34,813 bases of DNA from Bacteroidia bacterium (GTDB lineage Bacteria > Bacteroidota > Bacteroidia > JANWVE01), in contig JANWVE010000008.1 in assembly GCA_025057675.1 (NCBI GenBank), positions 1 through 34,813 of the forward strand, in the 5' to 3' direction. This document shows positions 16,253 to 26,415 of the stretch, in pieces. The position numbers and the translations under genes are program-made. Positions within the stretch are counted from its first letter, which is position 1. Each line of letters begins with the position of its first letter. Below the pieces are notes generated by a model that made no database searches, had not been told where the DNA came from, and saw nothing but the letters and a program-made list of their open reading frames with translations.

Positions 16253-16276
16253 AATTTTCAATTTTTATTGAAAATT
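16253..16276. promoter_or_regulatory. Perfect inverted repeat upstream of the respiratory operon (operator candidate)
   Basis: The arms AATTTTCAAT and ATTGAAAATT are perfect 10-bp complements around a TTTT centre. It lies about 43 bp upstream of the -7 box of the operon. The position and the TCAAT-N4-ATTGA core suit a dimeric regulator of the CRP/FNR class, although the half-sites are not the classical FNR sequence. Confidence 0.5.
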
Positions 16277-16420
16277 GATACAGGTGCGAAAATACAAAAA
16301 AAATAAAACCTGTCAAATTATATTTTTAATTTTTTTATCTCTTAGCGCAGAACTCCGTAACTTAAAACTGCTTGCGTCCTTACATCAGGGTATAAATATA
16401 AAAAGTTTATTCTTGACTTT

Positions 16421-17036
16421 GGGCGTGTCCTTGCCCACGGCTCGCTATGCTCGTGTGGGCAAGGTCGGCGTGCTGCGGGCTGCGCTATCGCTTCGGTGCT
16501 TCGCACTGCTCACGCACCCTCCGCATGCCTCACGCAGCAGCATTTGGATACTTTACCTTGTTTATATACATACATTTGCTTTATCTTGTTTAGGTTTGAT
16601 TATCAATTACTTACAAAGTTAAAATTTTTTACCTTGTTTGAAATGCGTTCATTTTACCTTGTTTTACATTGATTTTCAAGCATGTACAAAGTTAAACCTT
16701 GAATAAATGGACTTTTGATAACCTTTTAACTCTGAATATTCAAGTTTTACCTTATTTTGAATTGACTTTCAATGATTTACAAGGTTAAAAATGAGTTTTA
16801 CTTTGTTTAGTGTTCATTTTGAGGTACTTACAAGGTAAAGTTTTGAATAAATGAGATGAGCATACTTGCTGCGTGCGTGAGGCATGCGGAGGGCAAGCCG
16901 TCAGGCTTGGTGCGAAGCCCTCGCCCACACTTTTACTCTTGCCCAGCGGGTGGGCGGGTGGGGCGTAGCACCGTCAGCCCGTAGCACGCCGACCTTGCTT
17001 GCATGAGCGCAGCGAAACGCAAGCAAGGACACGCCC
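16421..17036 (+). repeat. Structured intergenic repeat element, copy 4 (full length, orientation B)
   Basis: This 616-bp copy lies between the divergent respiratory operon and flavoprotein gene. The left outer hairpin has the unique stem CCTTGCCCAC/GTGGGCAAGG and the right has CCTTGCTTGC/GCAAGCAAGG. The long (right) end carries the AAGCC/GGCTT stem variant. The flanking runs are only three T and three A, shorter than in other copies but still matched. Confidence 0.95.
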
Positions 17037-17092
17037 AAATCATCTTTTTAACCAACTGATAAAATCTAAATACTCTTATACGTATTTAGCAT

Positions 17093-17100
17093 TAAATTTG
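17093..17100 (+). promoter_or_regulatory. -7 box upstream of the 1178-residue flavoprotein gene
   Basis: TAAATTTG matches TAnnTTTG, 57 bp before the ATG at 17158 and 56 bp after the end of repeat copy 4. No -33 box is evident. Confidence 0.4.
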
Positions 17101-17157
17101 CAATTTTGTGAGAAGTTTAGTTGTTTTGTTTTTAGAATTCAAGGATTATCGTAAAGT

Positions 17158-20100
17158 ATGCAAAATATAGCATTGCAGTTCGGCTTTGAATACGCGGACT
17201 TGTACAAATCGCACCGCTTACAAGATTTGCTTGATACTTTCTATCATTTTCTTGAACAAGAGAATAAAGAAGTATATGTGGAATTTATTGCGTACGTAAA
17301 AAGAGAAAAAGAATTTAACTCTATTGAGGAAGGGAATTTGCTAGTAGCTACTGCACCTTATTTGAGTAAGTTTATTGCTAAGTTGTTTAATATAGAAAAA
17401 GAAGCAGGTTATTACGTGGAACGCGCCCAAGAAACTAAAATTATATTCCAATTCAAAAAAGAGTTCATGGGCAAAAAGTATCATAAAAACTTTGATACCA
17501 CACAATCTGCATCTTGGGAACTCAATACGCTTACACATAAAGTAAGCGAAATGATAGGTAACCAACCTATTACGGAACAAAGGATCGCTATACTGGGCAT
17601 GCAACTCATTCAAGAAGAGAAGAACAACGCTCCCAACGCCAAAGAAAATATACAAACATTATTACAATGGCTATACAAAGCAAAAAATACTCCTTTAACA
17701 CAAGGGTGGGTATCTTACCGTGTGCCACATAAACTCAATTTTGATAAATTAGTAGAACTCGATGTTCGTACAGAAAACACTATCCCTGTCTTTTACGGAC
17801 CTCCACAATACAGGCGCAGACGAGATGGATTCAAACTAACGGATAGACGCATGTCTATGTTAGAAATTGATGCAGAAACAGACTACTGCATGACCTGCCA
17901 CGAACGCGAAAAAGACTCTTGCAGCAAAGGACTTTTTAATAAAGAAAAACAAATTGAACGTAATCCACTGGGAATAAAACTCAATGGTTGTCCATTAGAC
18001 GTAAAAATCTCGGAATTCCAAGCTGTACGCAATATCGGACACAGCATAGGCGCACTAGCTATCATTATGATAGATAACGCCACCGTAGCAGGTACAGGAC
18101 ACAGAATTTGTAATGACTGCATGAAGTCTTGTATCTACCAAAAACAAGAACCCGTGAACATTCCTCAAAATGAAACTGCATCGCTGTGGGAAACATTACA
18201 ACTCCCCTACGGCTTTGAAATATTCTGTTTGCTACAAAAATGGAATCCTCTCAATCGTGATTGCCCCGTAGAAAAGCCCTACAATGGTAAAAAGGTCTTA
18301 GTGGTTGGATTAGGTCCCGCAGGATACACACTGACCCAATACCTACTCAGAGAAGGTTTTGGCGTGGTAGGCATAGATGGCTTAAAACTTGAACCTTGGG
18401 CAAAAGAATTAGTAGGAGACATTCCTAATGGCATACTGCCTAGACCTATTAGAGATGTAAAAGAACTTATTAAAGAAACCGACGAACGTATTATAGCAGG
18501 TTTTGGCGGAGTGTCTGAATATGGAATTACTGTACGTTGGGACAAGAATTTTCTTAACTTAACTTACTTAGCATTATCCCGCAGAAACCACGTTCGTTTT
18601 TACGGTGGGGTACGTTTTGGAGGTACAATCACTGTACAAGAAGCCTTTGATTTAGGATTTGACCATGTTGCCTTAGCTACAGGTGCAGGCAAACCCACTA
18701 TTATTGACATTAAAAACAATCTCTCTCGTGGTATTCGCAAAGCCAGCGATTTTTTAATGAATTTACAGCTCAGCGGTGCAGCAAAAAAAGACTCTATGGC
18801 TAATGTACAAGTACGTTTGCCTGCTATTGTGATAGGGGGAGGACTCACTGCCATTGATACCAGTACAGAAGTAGCTGCGTATTATCCTATTCAGGTGGAG
18901 AAAGTCTATAATCGGTACAAGCGCTTGATAGAACTCTATGGCGAAGAGTTTGTGCTTTCTCAATTTGAAGGAGAAAACCGTATTATTTTACAGGAATTTT
19001 TAGAACACGGTAAAATTATCGCAGAGGAACGAGAACGTGCATACAAAGCGGGAGAAACCCCCGATTTTGCTACATGGGTACAACGCTGGGGAGGGGTTAA
19101 AATGTGCTATCGTAAACGCTTAGTGGACTCACCTGCCTATCGCCTAAACCATGAGGAAATTCATAAAGCATTAGAAGAAGGTATCGGAATAGTAGAAAAA
19201 GTTAATCCCGTAGAAGCCGTAAAAGATGAATATGGTGCTATCTCTGCTATTATCATGGAAAAAACAGAACTTTTATCAGATGGTAAATGGATAAATACGG
19301 GCGAATATGTAACTTTACCTTGTCGTTCTTTATTTGTAGCCGCAGGTACTTCCCCTAACACTGTTTACAACAAAGAACACAAAGGCACTTTTGAGATGCA
19401 CCCCAAAAACGGCTACTTCAAAAAACATAAAATAGTGTACGATTTAGAGGGTAAGCCCACTTTACTACCTGCCGAAGACCATGAAAAAGCCTGCTTTACC
19501 TCATTAAACTACAAAGGAAAATTCGTTTCTTTTTACGGAGATAATCATCCTGACTATAATGGAAACGTGGTTAAAGCAATGGCATCCGCCAAAGATTTTT
19601 ACAAAGATGTAGTGAGAGTGCTTACTCACAAACAAAATCTTAATGGGCAAGTGCAGGAATGGGCAGATTTTGCGCAGAAGTTAGACGAACTACTGATTGC
19701 AGAAGTAGTAGAAGTAGTGCGTTTAACGCCAACTATTGTAGAAGTAATTGTCAAAGCCCCCTTAGCAGCGCGCAAATTTGAACCAGGTCAGTTCTATCGT
19801 TTGCAAAACTTTGAAACTACAGCCACGATAATTGAAGGCACAAAATTAGTTACAGAGGGATTAGCACTTACAGGCGCATGGGTAGATAAGGAGAAAGGAC
19901 TGCTTTCTACTATTGCGTTAGAAATGGGCAGTAGTTCTCGTATGCTAGCTACGCTTAAAAAAGGCGAACGAATCGTCTTGATGGGTCCCACAGGCGAACC
20001 TACCCATATCCCTGAAAATAAAAATGTACTTTTACTCGGTGGGGGGTTGGGTAATGCGGTTCATTTCTCTATTGCCAAAGCCATGAAAGAAAAAGGCAAT

Positions 20101-20694
20101 AAAGTGCTTTACTTTGCAGGTTACAAAAACTCTTCTGATGTATTCAAAAGGGATGAGATAGAAAAATCCACCGATGTAGTGGTTTGGTCAAACGACGTGG
20201 GCGATCCAATCCAACCTCGCAGAAAACAAGATAAAACCTTTACAGGAAACATTTTACAAGCCATGATGGCTTACCACAAAGGCGAACTAGGCGAAACTCC
20301 CATCAAACTCACGGACATTGACCATATTGTAGTCATTGGTTCTGACCGCATGATGGCTGCCGTCAAACAAGCCAGACATACCACTTTCAAAGATATATTC
20401 AAACCTGACCATGTTGCTATTGGCAGCATCAACTCTCCTATGCAATGTATGATGAAGGAAATTTGCGCACAGTGTTTATGCAAACACGTTGACCCCATCA
20501 CAGGTAAAGAAGTTGAACCCGTATTCTCTTGCTTTAATCAAGACCAAGAATTAGACAGAGTAGATTTTGCTAACCTTAATGAACGTTTAACTGCTAATGC
20601 GGTTTTAGAAAAGCTCTCTAATTTGTGGTTAACTCATTTGTACAAGCAAGCAGAGAAGGCTAAAAATATTGAAGAGCAAATTGTTTTAGTATAA
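17158..20694 (+). CDS. Large fused FAD/NAD(P)-Fe-S oxidoreductase (GltD/NfnB-like plus NfnA/PyrK-like)
   Basis: The 1178-residue protein appears to join three parts. Residues 1-235 match nothing I recognise. Residues about 240-825 resemble the GltD/NfnB family: clustered cysteines (C244, C247, C255, C278; C318, C321, C325) for Fe-S centres, then dinucleotide folds with VVGLGPAGY (383-390) and VIGGGLTAIDTSTE (558-571). Residues about 845-1145 resemble ferredoxin-reductase/PyrK/NfnA modules: FEPGQFYRLQ for flavin, MGPTGEP, LLLGGGLGNAVHFS for NAD(P), and a C-terminal [2Fe-2S] set (C1103, C1106, C1108, C1125). Separate NfnA and NfnB exchange electrons between NADH, NADPH and ferredoxin; a single-chain transhydrogenase-like enzyme is inferred. 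It is soluble and monocistronic, flanked by repeat copies 4 and 5, with its stop 5 bp before copy 5. Confidence 0.8.
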   Translation: MQNIALQFGFEYADLYKSHRLQDLLDTFYHFLEQENKEVYVEFIAYVKREKEFNSIEEGNLLVATAPYLSKFIAKLFNIEKEAGYYVERAQETKIIFQFKKEFMGKKYHKNFDTTQSASWELNTLTHKVSEMIGNQPITEQRIAILGMQLIQEEKNNAPNAKENIQTLLQWLYKAKNTPLTQGWVSYRVPHKLNFDKLVELDVRTENTIPVFYGPPQYRRRRDGFKLTDRRMSMLEIDAETDYCMTCHEREKDSCSKGLFNKEKQIERNPLGIKLNGCPLDVKISEFQAVRNIGHSIGALAIIMIDNATVAGTGHRICNDCMKSCIYQKQEPVNIPQNETASLWETLQLPYGFEIFCLLQKWNPLNRDCPVEKPYNGKKVLVVGLGPAGYTLTQYLLREGFGVVGIDGLKLEPWAKELVGDIPNGILPRPIRDVKELIKETDERIIAGFGGVSEYGITVRWDKNFLNLTYLALSRRNHVRFYGGVRFGGTITVQEAFDLGFDHVALATGAGKPTIIDIKNNLSRGIRKASDFLMNLQLSGAAKKDSMANVQVRLPAIVIGGGLTAIDTSTEVAAYYPIQVEKVYNRYKRLIELYGEEFVLSQFEGENRIILQEFLEHGKIIAEERERAYKAGETPDFATWVQRWGGVKMCYRKRLVDSPAYRLNHEEIHKALEEGIGIVEKVNPVEAVKDEYGAISAIIMEKTELLSDGKWINTGEYVTLPCRSLFVAAGTSPNTVYNKEHKGTFEMHPKNGYFKKHKIVYDLEGKPTLLPAEDHEKACFTSLNYKGKFVSFYGDNHPDYNGNVVKAMASAKDFYKDVVRVLTHKQNLNGQVQEWADFAQKLDELLIAEVVEVVRLTPTIVEVIVKAPLAARKFEPGQFYRLQNFETTATIIEGTKLVTEGLALTGAWVDKEKGLLSTIALEMGSSSRMLATLKKGERIVLMGPTGEPTHIPENKNVLLLGGGLGNAVHFSIAKAMKEKGNKVLYFAGYKNSSDVFKRDEIEKSTDVVVWSNDVGDPIQPRRKQDKTFTGNILQAMMAYHKGELGETPIKLTDIDHIVVIGSDRMMAAVKQARHTTFKDIFKPDHVAIGSINSPMQCMMKEICAQCLCKHVDPITGKEVEPVFSCFNQDQELDRVDFANLNERLTANAVLEKLSNLWLTHLYKQAEKAKNIEEQIVLV

Positions 20695-20699
20695 TTTTT

Positions 20700-21273
20700 G
20701 GGCGTGTCCCTCGCTAACGCTCGGGTCGGCGTGCTACGGGCTACGCTATCGCTTCGGTGCTTCGCTGCGCTGCGCACTGCTCACGCACCCTCCGCATGCC
20801 TCACGCACGCAGTATTTTGATATCTTACTTTGTTTGTATCCATGCATTTGTTTTACATTGTTTAGTACTGATTATCAAATACTTACAAAATTAAAATTTT
20901 TTACTTTGTTTTACATTGATTTTCAAGAACTTACAAGGTTAAACCTTGAACATATGGACTTTTGACAACACTTTAACCCTGATTCCCCAAGTTTTACCTT
21001 ATTTTCTATTGACTCTCAATGAGTCACAAGGTTAAAATATATTTTTACCTTGTTTGAGGTTCATTTTCAAGTACTTACAAGGTAAAGCTTTGAATAAGCG
21101 TGTGAGTTTATTAGCTGCGTGCGTGAGGCATGCGGAGGGCAAGCCGTCAGGCTTGGTGCGAAGCCCCTCGCCCACACTCAAACCCTTGCCCAGGGGGTGG
21201 GCGGGTGGGGCGAAGCACCGAAGCGAAGCGTAGCCCGTAGCACGCCGACCCGAGCGCAGCAAGGGACACGCCC
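20700..21273 (+). repeat. Structured intergenic repeat element, copy 5 (full length, orientation B)
   Basis: This 574-bp copy starts 5 bp after the flavoprotein stop codon and ends 46 bp before the stop of the convergent barrel gene. Both outer hairpins are the short type (CCCTCGC..GCTCGGG and its relatives). The long end has the AAGCC/GGCTT stem. Flanks are five T and five A. It would be transcribed into from both sides, so it could act as a bidirectional terminator. Confidence 0.95.
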
Positions 21274-21319
21274 AAAAATAAAACTGAACCTATTAAAAAA
21301 TTCACTATACCCGATAAAA

Positions 21320-23218
21320 TTACCAACGCACAGAAAAATTAAGTAAAAAGTAAGGTATAATCCTGGGTTTGGGCTTTTGAATAAGCTGCTCTTCTGTAAA
21401 AGTAACTAACAAAGGTAAACTCGCTTTTTCTTTGAATTGATAACGAGTAAAATACCACTGTAACCAATTTTCAAACGAGAGAGATAAGTTCTTTTGCGGA
21501 TATATCTCTAAACCCATAATGGGTCCTGTCTGAAAATTGTTTTCTTTCAAGGCAATTGACTTAGATAAGCCCGTACTTTGTTGCTTATATCCTGACTCAT
21601 AACGCCTTTGCTGCAAAAAATGATGATACCCTGCATGCATACTCCACTTTTTTTGTAAAAAGGTGCATCGATAAGCGTAGTCATGCGTAAAAGTAGTGTC
21701 AATAGGAACTTCTGTAAATAATCTCCAATCTAATTTGCCAATGTTTCGCCTGCTATACATCAGGTCTACTTTGTGCTGCCACTTAGGAAACATCTGCCAT
21801 TGAACACGCAGCTCTGTACTTAGTAAGCGTGTGCTACGGTCATTGTGTCGCATCAAAGCAAAATCATGAACGTTATACATACTCCACTGTTGGTAAACTG
21901 TCTTAACTTGCCACCTTTTGTAATTCCACTCTAAATAAGGAGACATTTTAACAATATACTGCACATAATTTTCTTTACTCTGCTGGGCAAAAATGTACAC
22001 AATATGCCTGTATATACCACTCAATAAAATACCTGATTTAAGAGAAGGATGTATTTGATATTTTATATCTTGTTCTGCGGAGTACAAAAGTACATCTCTG
22101 TCATCAAAATTATCTTTACTTGGGGTATCAAAACGAAGCAACTCACCAATAAAATTGTGCGAAATAGTAACTTTTTTATGCAGAACAATTTGACTATTCC
22201 AAGTCCACTGAGATATTTCTTGTGCATAGTCTTTAAGTTTTTCTTGATTGCGTTGTATTTGAAAAGTAGTAGGTGCAAGGTTGAGTGTATTTTCTAAATC
22301 AAAAGTACGATTCTCAACACTGTTTTTGAAGCTAAAATCGACATTAAAAGAAGTAGACTTCCAGGATAAAATTCCTTGCAGTTGATAGCCAAATTGTCTG
22401 AATTGGCTGTTATTTCGCTCAGGTTTTTGAACTTCAAAAGGACGAAAATTAAATCTTCGATTGTGAATTTGGAGATAATTTTGAGTGATGAATTGCAATT
22501 TTTTGGTAATTTGATAGCTAACGAACATGTCTAATTGAGTAGAGTCGCTGCGAATTTGCTGAATGGATTTAGAAAAAAAGTCTTCTACTCGCCAGAATGC
22601 GTGCTGACCTATTAAATGAATTTTAATCAAGTTTTTGATAGGTATTTTGTAGACTAATTTTGTATTATAGTTAAAGTTATTACGTACTTGCAAGTTATAG
22701 TACCGAGCATTGAATTGTGCTTTCCATTGATGATTATCAGGGGTGGTTTTATCAAATTTAAGTAGTGTGCGAGCTGCCCAGCCATGATTTTTGTATCTAT
22801 CTCGTTGGTCGTAGTTCCAGCCTAGATCGGTTTGGAGTTGTAAAGAGTCTAAGGGTGTATAACCTATTCCTGTAAAGCCCTGTGTAGTATAAAAATTTGT
22901 GGAGAGATAATTTGTGGTTTGTAAGTAATTTTTCCATTCTACCTTTTTAGAAAGAGGATACGTATGTGAAAAATATCCTGTTTGAATGGCTTGTATCCAT
23001 TTTTGAGATACTGTGGGATTGTGTAGATTGTCGGTTTTGAGTTGGTATTCAAAGGTGTTTTTTTTAGATGTAATATGTTGGTAATAAGTACTTTGTAGGA
23101 TAAAAGTATTGATATTTTGTCGTTGGGATTTAGAGAGTACAAAAGCAGTGTCTTTACTTTGGGCTATACACAGCAAAGTAGTATACAGGATATTAGCCAT
23201 CAAAGTAAAAGTGCGCAT
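21320..23218 (-). CDS. Putative outer-membrane beta-barrel protein, function unknown
   Basis: The 632-residue product starts with a probable signal peptide (MRTFTLMANILYTTLLCIAQ). The rest is rich in alternating aromatic/polar strands such as AQFNARYYNLQVRNNFNYNTKLVYKI and WQVKTVYQQWSMYNVHDF. It ends in LLNFSVRW, and a C-terminal aromatic after an amphipathic strand is typical of outer-membrane barrels. No TonB box, plug domain or catalytic motif is seen. I use the ATG at 23218 because the in-frame TTG before it lies against the promoter box. It is the only gene on this strand between repeat copies 5 and 6, so neighbours give no clue to function. Confidence 0.7.
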   Translation of the reverse strand: MRTFTLMANILYTTLLCIAQSKDTAFVLSKSQRQNINTFILQSTYYQHITSKKNTFEYQLKTDNLHNPTVSQKWIQAIQTGYFSHTYPLSKKVEWKNYLQTTNYLSTNFYTTQGFTGIGYTPLDSLQLQTDLGWNYDQRDRYKNHGWAARTLLKFDKTTPDNHQWKAQFNARYYNLQVRNNFNYNTKLVYKIPIKNLIKIHLIGQHAFWRVEDFFSKSIQQIRSDSTQLDMFVSYQITKKLQFITQNYLQIHNRRFNFRPFEVQKPERNNSQFRQFGYQLQGILSWKSTSFNVDFSFKNSVENRTFDLENTLNLAPTTFQIQRNQEKLKDYAQEISQWTWNSQIVLHKKVTISHNFIGELLRFDTPSKDNFDDRDVLLYSAEQDIKYQIHPSLKSGILLSGIYRHIVYIFAQQSKENYVQYIVKMSPYLEWNYKRWQVKTVYQQWSMYNVHDFALMRHNDRSTRLLSTELRVQWQMFPKWQHKVDLMYSRRNIGKLDWRLFTEVPIDTTFTHDYAYRCTFLQKKWSMHAGYHHFLQQRRYESGYKQQSTGLSKSIALKENNFQTGPIMGLEIYPQKNLSLSFENWLQWYFTRYQFKEKASLPLLVTFTEEQLIQKPKPRIIPYFLLNFSVRW

Positions 23219-23223
23219 CAAAA

Positions 23224-23231
23224 CAAAGATA
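23224..23231 (-). promoter_or_regulatory. -7 box for the barrel-protein gene, nearly leaderless
   Basis: The minus strand reads TATCTTTG, an exact TAnnTTTG match, with five bases to the ATG at 23218. No -33 box was found. Confidence 0.55.
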
Positions 23232-23317
23232 CGAGATAAGTAAGAGTAATGATAGGACTTCTATGTTATTTTTACAATAAGGTAAATAATTTTGATAGCA
23301 GTAAAGGTTGATATTTT

Positions 23318-23927
23318 GGGCGTGTCCTTGTGGGCGTTTCGCTTTGCTCATGCCCACAAGGTCGGCGTGCTACGGGCTAACGGTGCTGCGCCCCACCCGC
23401 CCACCCCCTGGGCAAGAGTACAAAGTGTGGGCGAGGGGCTTCGCACCGTGCTAACGCACGCCCTCCGCATGCCTCACGCAAGCAGCTGGCAAACTTGTCC
23501 CACTTATACAAAACGTAGTCTTGTAAGTACCTGAAAATGAACATCAAACAACGTAAAAATCAACTTTAATCTTGTAAATTACTGAAAATCAATTTAAAAT
23601 AAGGTAAAACTTGTATAATCAGGGTTAAACGGGTTACAAGAAGTCCATGTATTTGAGGCTTAAGCTTGTAAGTGTCTGAAAATCAATGTAAAACAAGATA
23701 AAAAGAGCGCAGCTAAAACAAGGTAAAGAAGCTTAACCTTGTAAATGCTTGATAATCAACATTAAACGAGGTAAAGCAAACGTATGTATAAAAACAAGGT
23801 AAAACATCCAAAAGCTACTGCGTGAGGCATGCGGAGGGTGCGTCAGCAGTGCGAAGCGCAGCGAAGCACCGAAGCGATAGCGCAGCCCGCAGCACGCCGA
23901 CCCGAAGCGCAGCGAAGGGACACGCCC
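23318..23927 (+). repeat. Structured intergenic repeat element, copy 6 (full length, orientation A)
   Basis: This 610-bp copy lies between divergent genes, 99 bp from one start codon and 61 bp from the other. The left outer hairpin has CCTTGTGGGC/GCCCACAAGG; the right is the short type. The long (left) end has the GTGC/GCAC stem with a TAA loop. Flanks are four T and four A. The promoter of the M14 gene begins only 28 bp after it. Confidence 0.95.
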
Positions 23928-23954
23928 AAAATGAAACTATAAACTACTTTAATC

Positions 23955-23985
23955 TTGTTTATTTGAAAAATAAGACATATATTTG
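23955..23985 (+). promoter_or_regulatory. Complete Bacteroidota-type promoter of the M14 peptidase gene
   Basis: A TTG at 23955-23957, a 20-bp spacer and TATATTTG at 23978-23985 fit the -33/-7 consensus. Only three bases separate the -7 box from the ATG at 23989, so the predicted transcript starts at or next to the start codon. It also argues against the in-frame TTG at 23983, which lies in the box. Confidence 0.75.
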
Positions 23986-23988
23986 AAT

Positions 23989-26382
23989 ATGCATTACGGC
24001 TACACATACGTATTGATATGCCTACTCTGTTCTACTTTTTGGTCAGCCGCACAAGAAAAATACGCAAAAGTACGCATATACGCAACAATAGAAAAATTAG
24101 CAAAATTAGGATTAGACGTTGAACACGGAGAATATCGTGAGGGACATTCTTTTACATCGGACTTTTCTTATACCGAGATAGATAAACTTACTCAAAATAA
24201 CATACAATATGATATCTTAATCTCTGATGTAATCGAGTATTATGTAAAACGAAACCAAATCTCATATACTCAAAAGGTGGATAACGCCATTTGTATCCCT
24301 GCTACCTACAACCCCGCAGATACAATAAAAACACCGACAGGTTTTACCTTGGGCAGCATGGGCGGTTTTTTTACTTACAACGAATTTATTACACATCTAA
24401 ATACATTGCGAGCAAACTACCCCAGTTTAGTGTCTAAAATTGATACTATTGGGTACAGCATACAAAACAGACCTATTTTAGCCTTCAAAATATCTGACAA
24501 TCCAGATATAAATGAACCAGAACCGCAAGTGCTTTATACGGCTATCCACCACGCACGAGAACCCGCTGGACTCTCCGTGCTTATTTTTTATGCTTATTAT
24601 TTAGTAGAAAATTATGCTACTCACCCAGAAATTCAGTACTTAATCAACAACAGAGAACTGTATTTTATCCCCATGATTAACCCTGACGGATACGTGTACA
24701 ATCAAACTACTAATCCCAGCGGGGGAGGCATGTGGCGAAAAAACCGAAGAAACAACGGCAGCGGTAGCTACGGCGTAGATTTGAACAGAAATTACGGTTA
24801 CCAATGGGGATACGACAACATAGGTTCATCTCCCAACCCTAACGACCCTACCTATAGAGGCACTGCTCCTTTCTCAGAACCCGAAACCCAAGCTGTGAGA
24901 AATTTCTGTCAGTCTAAACAATTTAAAATTGCACTGAATTATCATACCTACGGAAATCTACTCATCTATCCATGGGGTCATTTGCCCTCTTACTACACTC
25001 CGGACTCTGCACAATTTGTAGAATACGCTAAACTTAAAACCAAGGCAAATAATTACTTATACGGCACTGGCAACCAAACTGTGGGCTATGTTGTCAATGG
25101 TGACTCAGATGATTGGATGTACGGCGACCAAGCTACTAAAAATAAGATTTTTTCTTTCACGCCCGAATGTGGTACTCCCTCCGACGGATTCTGGCCTGCT
25201 ATGAGCAGAATCATCCCTATCTGTAAAGAAAATGTAGTCCAAAATATGTATGCGGCACGCTTAGCAGGTGAACATGCAGAAAGCAAAGACGTAAGTCCTA
25301 AAATTTTTTCAAACTTATCATTTTATTTACCTTTTACTACTACTTCCTACGGAGTTTTGAATGCTAATACGGTGTCTGTAACTTTAATACCCCTGAGCAG
25401 TTATATCCAAAGTATTAGCCCTATGAGTAAAACCTTCACTTCCTTTACTTCATTTTTACACACAAAAAGAGACTCGTTTTTAATACAACTTCACCCTTCT
25501 ACTCCTGCAGGTAGCAGCATCAAGTTTATCCTACAAACTACCTTTAACGGTATAACTCACAACGACACGCTTACAAAAATGTTTGATAACACTACCACTA
25601 CATTCTTGCTCAACGACAATGCCACCACGTTAAGCCAATGGACTACCTCCACTGGGTGGAACACAACAACTTCAAAGTTTGTATCTGCACCTTCATCTAT
25701 CACGGATAGCCCTACGGGAAACTACTCTAACAATGCTAATACTCGCATAACCTCACTTAATAGTATAAGTTTAGCAAGTGCAACACAAGCCAAAGTCAGC
25801 TTTTACGCTCAATGGGATATAGAAAACAATTATGATTATGTTCAATTTATGGTATCCCCCGATGGGGGTACAACTTGGATACCTCAATGCGGATTATACA
25901 CAAATAAAGGGGTAGGTACATCATCTGGCGGAGTTCAGCCCTTAAATGAACCTTTATATGATGGTGTGCAAAATGCATGGGTAAAAGAGGAAATTGATTT
26001 GAGTGATTACTTAGGTATGAGTAATATAAAATTTCGTTTTCATTTACGAAGTGATAATTCGGTCAGAAAAGATGGTTTTTATTTTGATGACTTTATAGTA
26101 CAAGCAAACCTTTTATCTGGTATTACACAAACGTTGTCTTTTACAAAAAATGATTTCTTGATTTATCCTAATCCCGCACAAAATGAGATAAATTTTACTC
26201 TCCCTGAAAATACTCAAAACATCTACATTATTGACTACACAGGTAAGATAGTGTACTCTGTACATGACATCACACAGGGGCGTCATATTATAGCCACTAG
26301 CCACCTACCTAATGGACTGTATAACGTTGTTATTTATACGAATAATGAGATATTATCTCAAAAGGTCAGTGTTAATCATTAG
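23989..26382 (+). CDS. Secreted M14 zinc carboxypeptidase with T9SS sorting domain
   Basis: The 797-residue protein has a signal peptide (about residues 1-22, ending SAAQ) and a propeptide-like region to about residue 115. The peptidase domain has zinc ligands H188 and E191 (HHAREP) and H319 (NYHTYG), substrate-binding DLNRNYG (N266, R267) and the catalytic Glu in FTPECG. After it comes a beta-rich region, then a jelly-roll module (SQWTTSTGWN... FYAQWDIENNYDYVQF... DGFYFDDF) like those in secreted proteases. Last is a T9SS type A C-terminal domain (FLIYPNPAQNEINF... LPNGLYNVVIYT). It should release C-terminal residues from peptides outside the cell. It heads a three-gene rightward cluster; the next gene starts 33 bp on. 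Confidence 0.93.
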   Translation: MHYGYTYVLICLLCSTFWSAAQEKYAKVRIYATIEKLAKLGLDVEHGEYREGHSFTSDFSYTEIDKLTQNNIQYDILISDVIEYYVKRNQISYTQKVDNAICIPATYNPADTIKTPTGFTLGSMGGFFTYNEFITHLNTLRANYPSLVSKIDTIGYSIQNRPILAFKISDNPDINEPEPQVLYTAIHHAREPAGLSVLIFYAYYLVENYATHPEIQYLINNRELYFIPMINPDGYVYNQTTNPSGGGMWRKNRRNNGSGSYGVDLNRNYGYQWGYDNIGSSPNPNDPTYRGTAPFSEPETQAVRNFCQSKQFKIALNYHTYGNLLIYPWGHLPSYYTPDSAQFVEYAKLKTKANNYLYGTGNQTVGYVVNGDSDDWMYGDQATKNKIFSFTPECGTPSDGFWPAMSRIIPICKENVVQNMYAARLAGEHAESKDVSPKIFSNLSFYLPFTTTSYGVLNANTVSVTLIPLSSYIQSISPMSKTFTSFTSFLHTKRDSFLIQLHPSTPAGSSIKFILQTTFNGITHNDTLTKMFDNTTTTFLLNDNATTLSQWTTSTGWNTTTSKFVSAPSSITDSPTGNYSNNANTRITSLNSISLASATQAKVSFYAQWDIENNYDYVQFMVSPDGGTTWIPQCGLYTNKGVGTSSGGVQPLNEPLYDGVQNAWVKEEIDLSDYLGMSNIKFRFHLRSDNSVRKDGFYFDDFIVQANLLSGITQTLSFTKNDFLIYPNPAQNEINFTLPENTQNIYIIDYTGKIVYSVHDITQGRHIIATSHLPNGLYNVVIYTNNEILSQKVSVNH

Positions 26383-26415
26383 CGCAATATATGAAAAAGA
26401 ATTTATATACCAAAT

